Source: an uncultured bacterium (GTDB lineage: Bacteria; Verrucomicrobiota; Kiritimatiellia; RFP12; UBA1067). Taken from it: a stretch of 44,647 bases of DNA. Positions 1 through 6,552 of the stretch are shown here, in pieces. The stretch lies in the NCBI GenBank assembly GCA_902799385.1, contig CADCAK010000031.1, positions 1 through 44,647 on the forward strand, given 5' to 3'. The first letter of the stretch is position 1; every line of letters starts with the position of its first letter. Both the position numbers and the translations under genes were made by a program. Under the pieces are notes generated by a model that made no database searches, was not told the origin of the DNA, and saw only the letters and a list, made by a program, of their open reading frames with translations.

Positions 1-137
1 CTTCCGCCGACGACCACGAGCGGAAAACCCCTGCGCTGGAACATCGTCGTGACAAGGCCGGAAAGCTTGAGCGCGCGCTCAAGCAGATCTGTGGTGGACT
101 CAATCTCGGCCACCGCGGACTTTACGTCGATTTCCAT
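1..137 (-). CDS. N-terminal fragment of an unknown protein, possibly nucleotidyltransferase-like
   Basis: The first 45 codons of a minus-strand gene that runs off the left edge. The visible protein starts MEIDVKSAVAEIESTTDLLE, is mostly helical, and reaches a hydrophobic strand ending VVVGG at the cut. A strand followed by GG is how the active-site region of small nucleotidyltransferases (VVGGS...) begins, so that family is possible, but the diagnostic residues lie outside the window. The ATG lies 7 bases downstream of a TATAAT box carried by the hairpin repeat at 142-175, and no Shine-Dalgarno sequence fits in that gap, so the mRNA may be leaderless. It follows the metallophosphoesterase gene on the same strand. 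Confidence 0.55.
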   Translation of the reverse strand, partial: MEIDVKSAVAEIESTTDLLERALKLSGLVTTMFQRRGFPLVVVGG

Positions 138-141
138 GTTT

Positions 142-175
142 GACATTATACCAAATCCGCGGCAAATGCGCCGCG
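142..175 (-). repeat. Hairpin/extended -10 repeat, copy 1
   Basis: Read on the minus strand this is a perfect 6-bp GC stem (CGCGGC/GCCGCG, 158-163 with 170-175, 6-base loop) followed by ATTTGG and TATAAT (145-150), giving an extended -10 (TGGTATAAT). The stem touches the stop codon of the phosphoesterase (176-178) and the -10 lies 7 bases before the next ATG. No U-run follows the stem, so it is not a canonical intrinsic terminator, and no -35 is recognisable at the usual distance. Confidence 0.75.
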
Positions 176-1357
176 TCACCTCGGCTTGATGTCGATGACG
201 ACAAGCTCAGGATGGTTGAAGAAACGGGGCAGCGGCGTCGATTCGCGAGCGAGGCCGCGGGAGACGACCATGGTCGTCGTGTCGTTGAGGCGATACGCGC
301 CGCCCGCGCGCCGCGGGAACAGAAGCCTTTCGCTGGGAGCCGGACCTCCTGACGACGGACCGCAGACGCCGAGTCCAAGGCCCGGGATTCCCCACTGCCC
401 GCCGTGAAGGTGTCCGGAGCATATGAGGTCGAAGTCGTAGTCCGCGTATGCACCCGAGTATTCCGGACGGTGCGAGAGAAGAACCCTGAGCCGCGACGGA
501 TTCGCTGCGGCGGCGACGGAGGCGAGCTGTCCAAGCCATTCTTCGTCCGCCATGTACGTCGGGTCGTCTATTCCGCAGAAATCGATTTCCACGCCCTTGA
601 TCACCGTGGTCCTGACCGTTCCCTCCAGAACCGTCACGCCCGCGGACTCGAGAATGCCCCGCATTTCGGGGACTCGCTCGCTCCAGTGCTCGTGGTTCCC
701 GAAGGCATAGAAGCACGGGCGCTCCTTCGCCACCGCAGCGAGAAAGGCCTTCGCGTTGCCGTCCGGCAGCCTGTCGTCGAAGATATCGCCCGACAGCAGT
801 ATTGCGTCGGGATTCAGAGCGAGTATCTTTTCGGAGAGGACGCGCTGTCCGGCTCCGTAGCGGCACGAGTGCAGATCTGTCACCAATGCGAACCTGAGTC
901 CTTCCGCCGGAACCTTGCCGCCTTCCACCGATATGTCATAACGCGTGACGCACGGCAGTTCGTACCAAACGCCGGCGATGGAAACGAACGCCAGAACGAA
1001 GACGGCGAACCTCCTCGCGCGCTCGCCGAAACGTCCCATCCTCCGCCACAGCGAAGTGCGCGTGGAGAGAACCGACAGAAACGCGATGTGCAGCGCGCAA
1101 AACGGAACCATCGCCGCGACGCCCAAGAAGGAGCCGAAATCAGGCAGGAACCCCGTCGTGCATCCGACGGCAAGGAGGTACGGTCCGCAGAAGAGCATGA
1201 GCACCGCCGCCGCGATCGCTGGAGCCACGACATCGGACTGCGCCGACTCAGGCGGCACCATGGCGAAAGTGACTGCAAGCATCACCACAAAGCCAAGTCC
1301 GAGCAAAACCAGCCGTGGAATGCGTTTCATCATTGTCGATATCGTTGCCAATTCCAT
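176..1357 (-). CDS. Membrane-anchored calcineurin-like metallophosphoesterase
   Basis: A 393-residue protein with about four N-terminal hydrophobic segments (roughly 13-33, 46-66, 75-97, 116-131) followed by a calcineurin-like phosphoesterase domain. The metal-binding motifs are complete: DLH (D161, H163), GD (D191), GNHEH (N221, H222), SHRPE (H296) and GHLHGGQ (H316, H318). This arrangement matches the YaeI/YkuE type of membrane-associated phosphoesterase, which in known members acts on phosphodiester or lipid-linked substrates. The substrate here is not evident. The first ATG (1357) lies 8 bases after the TATAAT of the repeat at 1363-1396, implying a leaderless message; internal Met at codons 9-10 (MMKRIPRL) is an alternative start. 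All active-site motifs are intact. Confidence 0.88.
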   Translation of the reverse strand: MELATISTMMKRIPRLVLLGLGFVVMLAVTFAMVPPESAQSDVVAPAIAAAVLMLFCGPYLLAVGCTTGFLPDFGSFLGVAAMVPFCALHIAFLSVLSTRTSLWRRMGRFGERARRFAVFVLAFVSIAGVWYELPCVTRYDISVEGGKVPAEGLRFALVTDLHSCRYGAGQRVLSEKILALNPDAILLSGDIFDDRLPDGNAKAFLAAVAKERPCFYAFGNHEHWSERVPEMRGILESAGVTVLEGTVRTTVIKGVEIDFCGIDDPTYMADEEWLGQLASVAAAANPSRLRVLLSHRPEYSGAYADYDFDLICSGHLHGGQWGIPGLGLGVCGPSSGGPAPSERLLFPRRAGGAYRLNDTTTMVVSRGLARESTPLPRFFNHPELVVIDIKPR

Positions 1358-1362
1358 TTACG

Positions 1363-1396
1363 GACATTATACCAAATCCGCGGCAGATGCGCCGCG
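1363..1396 (-). repeat. Hairpin/extended -10 repeat, copy 2
   Basis: Same layout as the copy at 142-175: stem 1379-1384 with 1391-1396, loop AGATGC, then TGGTATAAT (-10 at 1366-1371) pointing at the phosphoesterase start. Its distal side directly abuts the broken lipoprotein reading frame at 1397-1463, so the element sits at a deletion or insertion junction. Confidence 0.75.
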
Positions 1397-1463
1397 CCGC
1401 CTCCTCCGCGCCGCAGCCGAGAACCGCTACCGCCGCAACGCAAACGATCATCAAGTTCTTCAT
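1397..1463 (-). pseudogene. Truncated lipoprotein: signal peptide only, cut at the repeat
   Basis: A start with a strong ribosome site (GGAGGATAAGTCAATG) opens a frame MKNLMIVCVAAVAVLGCGAE that is a lipoprotein signal peptide with lipobox VLGC. After about 21 codons the frame runs into the hairpin repeat and then out of frame through the phosphoesterase gene, stopping at 1248. The first 20 residues and the ribosome-site spacing resemble the intact lipoprotein phosphatase at 4343-4927 (MKYMVIACVASLAILGCGAE), so this is probably the 5' stub of a paralogue whose body was lost at the repeat. It follows hipA by 4 bases and would be translated as an orphan exported peptide if expressed. Confidence 0.65.
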
Positions 1464-1467
1464 TGAC

Positions 1468-2613
1468 TTATCCTCCCGAAGAAACCTCTTTCCCGATGCG
1501 GCGCGACATCTTCGCAATCTCGCGGAGCATCATTTTCTCTGACACGCCTATCTTCGCCGCCATGCGGACAAACTTGCCAACGGTAATCCATTTGAACACA
1601 TATTCGTCGTCAATCTTCATCGCCATGCGCTTGCCGACTTCGGGATAGACAGCAGTGCTCATCACATCATACATCGGGGCAAGCGTCGCAACGCCGCCCT
1701 TATAGAGCACCGAGAAGTTCTTCCCGTGTGCGTCTCCATTCCCTACGAGGAAGTTGAAGATCAGTCGGTCGATGAACTCCAGCGCATCCGCAGCAGAGAC
1801 CGACAGCTCCCTCAAAAGCTGAAACGACGCGACGATGCCAGGCCCGCCAAGTGTCTCGTATTTACGCCTGGGGTCAATCCCGAACATCTGGCAGAAGTCC
1901 TCTTGATGCAGTCGTCTGACGCCCCCCTCAGACGTCATCCGATCGTAGCGAGTGGAGACGAAGCGCCGCTTGCCGCCAATGACCGCGATCCCGGACTCGG
2001 CAACGGAAAGTCCGCATGCCGCGGCCAGCGACATAGCATACCACTCGTTCTCCACGCTGCCGGGATAGTTGCGTATCTCCGTCTTGATTATATGCGTCGA
2101 CGGCGTTCCGTTCAGCGGCAGCAGGACGCGCCCATCCCTGATGCATGCAATCAACTTGTCCTGCGCCCCTGCGCCAGAGATGCGGAAGCCCTCTTCTCCG
2201 ATGTCGAGAGGGCGCTTCTCCAGATTGTCGAGCACGGCACCCGCCTCTTCGTCCGACAACTCGCGAAATTCGCCAATGGCGTCGGCTGTAGGCGTACGAC
2301 CAGGCGGAAAGAACGCAACGGCACCTGCGCAGTCGCCCCCAATCGCCTTCAGGAAAGCAAAGGTGTTCTCGCGCGGGATCTGAAGGATCTCGCCGAGGCG
2401 CGTGCGGATTATGTCGTCTGGCAGAAGATTCGAGAGGACGGGTTCGACCTCCCTATGCGAGTAAGGTTCGGGACGAAGCGCCAGCGCATGCGAAAGCGGT
2501 TCACGAATGCCGTCCGCCAGATACCCCGCGTCGTATGCGAATGACAATGAACCGTTTTCATCGTCCAGACGACCGACTTTCCGGTCATTCAGGTAGACGT
2601 CAAGCGATTCCAT
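1468..2613 (-). CDS. hipA: HipA-family serine/threonine kinase toxin
   Basis: A 381-residue HipA-like kinase. The N-terminal subdomain (about 1-110) carries a typical VYLNDRKVG strand and LSNLLPDD segment. The kinase core has the SGAGAQDKL nucleotide-binding loop (147-154), a lysine in HIIKTE (K177), the catalytic loop GNGDAHGKN (D294, N299) and the metal-binding PMYD (D316). In characterised systems HipA phosphorylates a translation component such as glutamyl-tRNA synthetase and induces growth arrest; the target here is unknown. The ATG overlaps the 3' end of the antitoxin gene by 25 bases, so the two are translationally coupled. All catalytic residues are present, so the toxin looks functional. 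Confidence 0.92.
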   Translation of the reverse strand: MESLDVYLNDRKVGRLDDENGSLSFAYDAGYLADGIREPLSHALALRPEPYSHREVEPVLSNLLPDDIIRTRLGEILQIPRENTFAFLKAIGGDCAGAVAFFPPGRTPTADAIGEFRELSDEEAGAVLDNLEKRPLDIGEEGFRISGAGAQDKLIACIRDGRVLLPLNGTPSTHIIKTEIRNYPGSVENEWYAMSLAAACGLSVAESGIAVIGGKRRFVSTRYDRMTSEGGVRRLHQEDFCQMFGIDPRRKYETLGGPGIVASFQLLRELSVSAADALEFIDRLIFNFLVGNGDAHGKNFSVLYKGGVATLAPMYDVMSTAVYPEVGKRMAMKIDDEYVFKWITVGKFVRMAAKIGVSEKMMLREIAKMSRRIGKEVSSGG

Positions 2614-2837
2614 TCAACTGCCTCCTTCTGGTCGGCTATATACAGACCCGCGCCGAGGGCTTCAAGAACCTTCAGCATCTCGCGTATGCGAGCCGTCTCT
2701 TTACCGCGCTCGATTTCAGAAATATAGCGCTGACCTGTTCCAGCAAGACCAGCAAGCGTTTCCTGCGAAACCCCTTGCGCCTTGCGGATTGAACGAATCT
2801 TGGCACCAATGGCCGAAATGTCTCTAAGCTTGTCCAT
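2589..2837 (-). CDS. hipB: HipB-like XRE-family antitoxin and repressor
   Basis: An 82-residue Cro/CI-type helix-turn-helix protein (about residues 8-60), with the recognition region QETLAGLAGTGQRYISEIER. I start it at the ATG at 2837 (MDKLRDIS); a TTG two codons upstream is possible but offers no better ribosome site. It is the first gene of the hipBA pair. The family binds its own operator and neutralises the HipA kinase by direct complex formation. Three operator-like palindromes lie just upstream (2845-2907), which supports autoregulation. Confidence 0.9.
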   Translation of the reverse strand: MDKLRDISAIGAKIRSIRKAQGVSQETLAGLAGTGQRYISEIERGKETARIREMLKVLEALGAGLYIADQKEAVEWNRLTST

Positions 2838-2844
2838 TTTCAAT

Positions 2845-2907
2845 TACCGAACGGTATTATATCATAGCGAACGGCATCAAGTCAACGCCGATTCTTACCG
2901 TTCGGTA
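2845..2907 (-). promoter_or_regulatory. hipBA promoter with three operator-like palindromes
   Basis: On the minus strand a -35 TTGACT (2880-2885), an 18-base spacer and a -10 TATAAT (2856-2861) that is also extended (TGATATAAT). Three related 12-base sites overlay it: TACCGAACGGTA at 2845-2856, touching the -10 and the start region; a weaker TAGCGAACGGCA at 2865-2876 between the two boxes; and TACCGTTCGGTA at 2896-2907, upstream of the -35. The half-sites are TACCG/CGGTA. Cooperative binding by HipB or a HipAB complex would occlude polymerase. Confidence 0.8.
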
Positions 2908-2923
2908 CTAAAAAAGTCTATGC

Positions 2924-3088
2924 TCATATGTCATAATAACTCGGCCTTATACCACATTCCGCGGCGGATGCGCCGCGCCTATGCAAGCGACTCGCACATC
3001 GTCTTTTCGTCGTGCTACCTCGCCCATCTTTCGAGATGGCGGAGGATGAAGGCGAAGGTCTTTTCGCGGCAAACCGGCATACTTTCAT
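2924..3088 (-). CDS. Doubtful 54-codon ORF with a strong ribosome site, likely a remnant
   Basis: A near-perfect ribosome site (AAGGAGG, 7-base spacing) next to the stop of the zinc-ribbon rhomboid gene opens a short frame starting MKVCRFAAKRPS. Its last third is read from the hairpin repeat at 2945-2977 and the composition is Ser/Arg-rich and unlike a folded domain. Another frame of the same DNA reads EKTFAFILRHLERWAR, which looks more protein-like, so this may be the frameshifted 5' end of a lost gene coupled to its neighbour. No family is recognised. Confidence 0.25.
   Translation of the reverse strand: MKVCRFAAKRPSPSSSAISKDGRGSTTKRRCASRLHRRGASAAECGIRPSYYDI
2945..2977 (-). repeat. Hairpin/-10 repeat, copy 3 (diverged)
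   Basis: Contains the GC stem (CCGCGGC...GCCGCG with loop GGATGC) and the adjoining TGGTATAAG, a one-base departure from the consensus -10. It lies between the zinc-ribbon rhomboid gene and hipB, upstream of the better hipBA promoter, so any promoter activity here is probably secondary. Confidence 0.65.
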
Positions 3089-3100
3089 TTTTACGCCTCC

Positions 3101-4270
3101 TTATTGTTTTCTGCTCCGCTGGCCGAGGAATGCGCCAAGCGCGATGCAGGCGACAATAGGGCCAAGGCCAAAAGAATAATAATCGCAGGAGGCGCTTCTC
3201 AGAAATGACATGGCCAGCATAGCCAGGCCGCAGAGCCACGCATAATTGCTCAGAAGGCCGACCTTGTCCCTGACACGCAAGTCTGGCCATGCAAAGGAAG
3301 AATACGCCATGTAGCCGAGTGCAATCGGGACAATGCCGACGAGCCGCCCCGACGCGAGCCCAAGCCCTGTGAAAACTACATGCGCAGCGACTGAAGCCGC
3401 AATAAACGAGAGTAAGAGTACGATGAACCTGCGATGCCCGGCCCGTCGCTCAATCGTGGCGAGCGGAAGGAAAAGCAGGAAGGCGAAAAGCAAGGCCGCC
3501 CGTCCGGACATCTGAACAAACGGGAACGAGAGGGCCGTCAGCGGAGAAGATACGTCGAATCCGCACTTTTCGGCCATAGTCTCCGTCAGTATCCAAAAGT
3601 CTCGGTAGCAATCCCACCCCCGAACCCCGACCCCCGAACCAATACTTGTCGTAATGTCGTGGAAGCTGTAGAACACGCAGGCATGGAAAACCGGCAAGGC
3701 GAGCGCCAGCGCGATGGTGAAGATCGGCGACACCGGCTTGACCGTCCGCCAGAGAGTCGGCGCACCGACGACGATGCGCGCGACGTCGCGCAGAATGTCT
3801 CCGATGTCGTAGTCGCCCGGCGAGACTTCTTCCGGCAGCGAGTCAAGCATAGAGGCGGCGTAGCGCTCGCGCGCCTCGGGGGTCGCGCGCTCGAGTATCT
3901 GGCGCATCGTCGCCTCGCCCGGCCTCGACGGAGCCGGCGGCGCAAGCGTCTCGTATTCGCCCTTGTCGCACCAGACAGAAAGGCAGCGTCCGCAGACGTC
4001 GATCTCCAGCTTGTCCTTCCCGTCGCCGACCTTCAGCAGCGTCATCCGTCCGGCGCATCCGGGGCACAGGCATCCGACGTGCTCCGCGGCGCGGGCGGAG
4101 CGCGTCAGCGCGGCGATGCTTTTGGCGTCCAGGGATTCGCGGAGGACGGGAAGCGTCACGGCCATGCCGCCGCATGACGGACAGCGAAAGCACACCTTGC
4201 CCGTCGGCGTCACGCCGCGCACAAGTTCGCGCCCGCACCGCGGGCAGAAGCCTATGTCCTTTTCGTCCAT
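3101..4270 (-). CDS. Zinc-ribbon protein fused to a degenerate rhomboid-like membrane domain
   Basis: A 389-residue protein started at ATG 4270, preferred over a TTG at 4294 that lies almost on the -10 box. Two zinc ribbons come first: C9/C12/C30/C33, and a zf-TFIIB type C69/C72/C93/C96 with the characteristic CDKGEYE ending. From about residue 180 it is a multi-pass membrane domain. Residues about 246-325 can be laid by eye against the rhomboid protease at 6553-7566: TIERRAGHRR against FLEKMIGGVR, and LASGRLVG against GASGAVFG. The Ser is kept (S307), but the HxxxxHxxxN motif and the TM6 His are missing, so it is probably proteolytically inactive. The loop at 3614-3640 is encoded by C-rich repeated DNA. 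Function is unknown; a chaperone-like or substrate-binding pseudoprotease is possible. Confidence 0.7.
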   Translation of the reverse strand: MDEKDIGFCPRCGRELVRGVTPTGKVCFRCPSCGGMAVTLPVLRESLDAKSIAALTRSARAAEHVGCLCPGCAGRMTLLKVGDGKDKLEIDVCGRCLSVWCDKGEYETLAPPAPSRPGEATMRQILERATPEARERYAASMLDSLPEEVSPGDYDIGDILRDVARIVVGAPTLWRTVKPVSPIFTIALALALPVFHACVFYSFHDITTSIGSGVGVRGWDCYRDFWILTETMAEKCGFDVSSPLTALSFPFVQMSGRAALLFAFLLFLPLATIERRAGHRRFIVLLLSFIAASVAAHVVFTGLGLASGRLVGIVPIALGYMAYSSFAWPDLRVRDKVGLLSNYAWLCGLAMLAMSFLRSASCDYYSFGLGPIVACIALGAFLGQRSRKQ

Positions 4271-4294
4271 GCAACGACAATTCCCTTTTCGCAA

Positions 4295-4326
4295 ACATTA
4301 TATCAAATCCGCGGCAAATGCGCCGC
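4295..4326 (-). repeat. Hairpin/extended -10 repeat, copy 4
   Basis: GC stem with loop AAATGC, then TGATATAAT (-10 at 4297-4302) reading into the zinc-ribbon rhomboid gene, whose ATG lies 26 bases downstream with an AGGG ribosome site between. It lies 16 bases beyond the stop of the lipoprotein phosphatase, again separating one gene's end from the next gene's start. Confidence 0.75.
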
Positions 4327-4342
4327 TGCATTGAAAGCGGGT

Positions 4343-4927
4343 TCACTGACCGCCGTCCGCATTCGCCTTGGCGCGCTTTTCCGCGGACTTGCGGATGAAG
4401 CGCGGGAGGTTGCCCCAGACGGAATGGTAGCCGAATCCGCCGTTCTTCATCTCGTCTATCGCGTCGTCCGCCGTCCAGCCCTCGCGCAGGATGCGGTACA
4501 TCGCGCACATCGTGCCCGTGCGGTCCGCCCCGTGCTGGCAGTGCACAAGAACCGGCACTGCGTTTGTATCGTCGACGATGGAAAGGAACTCGTCGACGTA
4601 TTTGTCCTTCATGTTGGCGGTGAATATCTCGATGCGCCGCGCCTTGAGCGGAAGGCCACCGATCTCGTCCGAATCGGAATGGTTGTCGCGAAGATTCACG
4701 ACAGTCTTTATGCCAAGCGCAACGAGGTTTGTCATTCCCTCCGCCGTCGGCTGTGCGCTGCGGTAGAGCCCATCCGAGACCTTGTGCAGATTCGGAACGC
4801 CCGCAAGCGTCATCGGCACCGCCCATTTCTCAGGCCTTGCCGCCTTATCCGTCCGCACAGCGGAATCCTCCGCACCGCAGCCGAGAATCGCCAAAGAAGC
4901 GACGCATGCAATCACCATATACTTCAT
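4343..4927 (-). CDS. Lipoprotein tyrosine/dual-specificity phosphatase
   Basis: A 194-residue protein with a lipoprotein signal peptide (residues 1-17, lipobox ILGC, Cys17) and a protein-tyrosine-phosphatase-like domain. The active-site P-loop is HCQHGADRTG (Cys130, Arg136, Thr137), the CX5R signature. Upstream, LYRSAQP and GIKTVVNLR are typical of the atypical DSP/DSPn class. It would be anchored in the periplasmic face of a membrane. Known relatives remove phosphate from phosphotyrosine or from phosphoinositides and inositol phosphates, and the sequence alone does not separate these. A ribosome site (GGAGA) precedes the ATG. Its signal peptide and ribosome-site region are similar to the stub at 1397-1463. 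A BY-type tyrosine kinase is encoded elsewhere in the window (29717-32182), but that kinase is cytoplasmic, so a link is speculative. Confidence 0.85.
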   Translation of the reverse strand: MKYMVIACVASLAILGCGAEDSAVRTDKAARPEKWAVPMTLAGVPNLHKVSDGLYRSAQPTAEGMTNLVALGIKTVVNLRDNHSDSDEIGGLPLKARRIEIFTANMKDKYVDEFLSIVDDTNAVPVLVHCQHGADRTGTMCAMYRILREGWTADDAIDEMKNGGFGYHSVWGNLPRFIRKSAEKRAKANADGGQ

Positions 4928-4966
4928 TGACTTATCTCTCCATAAGAAAGCGGCTTATAGCGGACA

Positions 4967-5374
4967 TCACGGCACGAATGCCGACGGCGGGATGACGGCT
5001 ATCGCGGAATTGTCGTAGTGGTTGGGATTGCGCGTGAAGAGCTGTGTGCATTTCGCCCTGAGCGCGCATTGAAGCTGTATGTCGTCTTCGAAGTCCTTGT
5101 CGTGGAAGTCTACGGCCAGCCGCAGAATGTCCGCGTCAACCGGCACGACCTTGAATATCTGCATAAGTATCTTGACGGCGATCATTGCAGTCGTCTCGCT
5201 CTTGAGGCGTCGCATCACGTAATGGACGTTGTTGAGCGAAATCGCAGCGATGCATGCCTCCACCTTGCCAAGCTCGGCGTTCGCCCATATCTTCAGCGCG
5301 TCATAGTAGAAGCCCTCACGCTCAAGAAGAACATCCAGAAGGACGTTTGTATCGACGAAGATACGCTTCTTCAT
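4967..5374 (-). CDS. PIN-domain ribonuclease toxin (VapC-like)
   Basis: A 135-residue PIN domain: the first strand FVDTNVLLDVL holds the acidic Asp8, and the later DADILRLAVDFHDKDFEDDIQ segment supplies the other metal-binding acids. Most PIN toxins cleave tRNA or rRNA. Its ATG overlaps the stop of the upstream antitoxin by 4 bases, giving tight coupling. The last 16 or so codons (DNSAIAVIPPSAFVP) recur almost unchanged as an orphan fragment at 10272-10322, showing that a second copy once existed nearby. Confidence 0.85.
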   Translation of the reverse strand: MKKRIFVDTNVLLDVLLEREGFYYDALKIWANAELGKVEACIAAISLNNVHYVMRRLKSETTAMIAVKILMQIFKVVPVDADILRLAVDFHDKDFEDDIQLQCALRAKCTQLFTRNPNHYDNSAIAVIPPSAFVP

Positions 5375-5634
5375 GCCTCACCATACTTTCCTGCAAGTTC
5401 GGCGGATAGCTCGTCACGGTAATCCCAATCCGCGGGAACGCTTCCCCTGGCCAGGCCCAGCGCCTTCTTGGTCAGCGGCGGGAGCTCATGCCAATCGGCA
5501 TCCTTCTGCTGCTCCATGATGCACACGAAGGACACAAACAACTTGGAAATGCTGGTGTTCCGCGCTTCCGCCAGTCTGCGGGCGCGTTCCACCACGCTTT
5601 CATCCATGCTCAATGCAAGTCTTGTCGCCGCCAT
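5371..5634 (-). CDS. Antitoxin partner of the PIN toxin (DUF6364-like)
   Basis: An 87-residue protein starting MAATRLALSMDESVVERARR, the pattern of ribbon-helix-helix antitoxins: a short strand, then helices with NTSISKLFVSF. These are DNA-binding and neutralise PIN toxins through the C-terminal tail. The tail here (DWDYRDELSAELAGKYGEA) is acidic and Tyr-rich. A strong ribosome site (AAGGAGGG) precedes the ATG and a consensus-like promoter lies at 5667-5696. It is the first gene of the toxin-antitoxin operon. Confidence 0.8.
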   Translation of the reverse strand: MAATRLALSMDESVVERARRLAEARNTSISKLFVSFVCIMEQQKDADWHELPPLTKKALGLARGSVPADWDYRDELSAELAGKYGEA

Positions 5635-5666
5635 AGTCCCTCCTTATGCACATCTTTTTCAAAAAT

Positions 5667-5696
5667 ATTATACACCTACGCATCCACGAAAGTCAA
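5667..5696 (-). promoter_or_regulatory. Promoter of the antitoxin/PIN operon
   Basis: On the minus strand TTGACT (5691-5696), 18-base spacer, TATAAT (5667-5672), about 32 bases before the antitoxin ATG. No clear inverted repeat for autoregulation was seen across it. Confidence 0.7.
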
Positions 5697-5893
5697 TAGC
5701 GCCCGACTTGGATGTCCCACATTTTCTCAAGGTCTGACAAGTCCTCGAGATAACCCGCACGGCTTTTCAAAAACTCCGACGGCTTCGGACTGCGCACATG
5801 CCGACCGCGGCAAATGCGCCGCGAGCATTATCACTGTCAGATTTTCCGAGAATGGCCGCCTATCAGGACAGAAATACAAGAAGGAGGTGCATT
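5697..5893 (+). other. Intergenic region and leader of the small secreted protein, with repeat copy 5
   Basis: Divergent spacer between the antitoxin promoter and the plus-strand secreted-protein gene. It holds the GC hairpin of the dispersed repeat (CCGCGGC AAATGC GCCGCG, about 5805-5824) without the -10 part. A leader of about 65 bases from CTGTCAG to the AAGGAGG ribosome site (5881-5887) matches the leader of the paralogue at 8765 with scattered differences. No good plus-strand promoter was identified. Confidence 0.6.
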
Positions 5894-6361
5894 ATGGATA
5901 ACAGGAAGACATTTCTCGCCGCGACTTTCGCGGCAATCGCAATCGCCGCATCTGCAATGCCCGGAGAGCGCGGCCCCACGCCGCGCGGAGAGGGCGCCGG
6001 CGGACGTGGGCACCATGTCCAGCAAAGCGGAACCCACCTCCCGCGTATGCAGCATTCGGGTCCGCGCAGAAGCGCATTCTCGTCCCCGAACGACTCGTTC
6101 CACGACACCTACAAGAAGAACACCGGCGAAATCCGCCGCGAAGCGCCGAAGCCAGTCAACAACCTCCACGCAAAGATAAGCGCGGCGCGCGCGGAGGCAA
6201 TCAAGTTCGAGCTTGAGCGCGAGCGCGCGCACAAAAGCCCAATCAGCTGCTGGTCGAACTTCGGCACGCTCTCAACCGTAGCCGTCGCGCAGTCCGCGCC
6301 CGCTGCAGTCGAGCAGAAGTCGATCACCATCGTCAACTCGAACGTGACGATCAACCAGTAG
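5894..6361 (+). CDS. Small secreted protein of unknown family, copy A
   Basis: A 155-residue protein with a signal peptide (MDNRKTFLAATFAAIAIAASA). A Gly/His/Pro-rich variable stretch (about 22-57) is followed by a conserved core: RRSAFSSPND, HDTYKKNT, then an Ala/Arg/Glu-rich helix (NLHAKISAARAEAIKFELER). The tail SITIVNSNVTINQ looks like an amphipathic beta strand. The start is chosen by the AAGGAGGTG ribosome site 5 bases upstream; the longer frame from 5798 lacks one. It is paralogous to 8765-9151: the 3' two thirds are nearly identical, while copy A carries about 27 extra residues in the variable stretch. Both stand alone on the plus strand against the direction of every neighbour. No known family is recognised; it may be a surface or matrix protein. 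Confidence 0.8.
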   Translation: MDNRKTFLAATFAAIAIAASAMPGERGPTPRGEGAGGRGHHVQQSGTHLPRMQHSGPRRSAFSSPNDSFHDTYKKNTGEIRREAPKPVNNLHAKISAARAEAIKFELERERAHKSPISCWSNFGTLSTVAVAQSAPAAVEQKSITIVNSNVTINQ

Positions 6362-6377
6362 CGAAAAGGAATCACGC

Positions 6378-6410
6378 CTTATACCAAATTCCGCGGCAGA
6401 CGCGCCGCGG
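6378..6410 (-). repeat. Hairpin/-10 repeat, copy 6, at the 3' end of cassette A
   Basis: Stem CCGCGGC AGACGC GCCGCGG (7 bp) with TTTGGTATAAGG beside it on the minus strand. It lies 17 bases after the stop of the plus-strand secreted-protein gene. The hairpin could end that transcript, whereas the -10-like element would point back antisense into it. Confidence 0.65.
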
Positions 6411-6552
6411 GTGTTGTAACCACGAAATACACAAAATACACGAAAAACGGGCCTGTCGCGGGGTCTGTCCCCGACTGTTTAAAATCCTGTCAATCCTGTT
6501 AATCCTGTATAAAAACTCCAATAGCCTTTACAGCGAATCGGCGAAAACGTTT
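6411..6552. repeat. Spacer of simple dispersed repeat sequence
   Basis: A gene-free gap between convergent genes. It contains an A-rich direct-repeat motif (ACCACGAAATACACAAAATA and variants, about 6417-6450) and a CCTGTCAATCCTGTTAATCC run (about 6484-6510). Similar motifs are familiar as intergenic filler in several unrelated bacterial genomes. No coding potential is seen. Confidence 0.6.

Noticed and set aside
158..175. The GC stems of the dispersed repeat as standard Rho-independent terminators
   Set aside because: None is followed by a U-tract in either direction, so termination is only a possibility.
1248..1517. An 89-residue ORF containing the lipoprotein signal peptide as a complete gene
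   Set aside because: After the signal peptide it runs through the repeat and the phosphoesterase gene in the wrong frame; it is a truncated stub.
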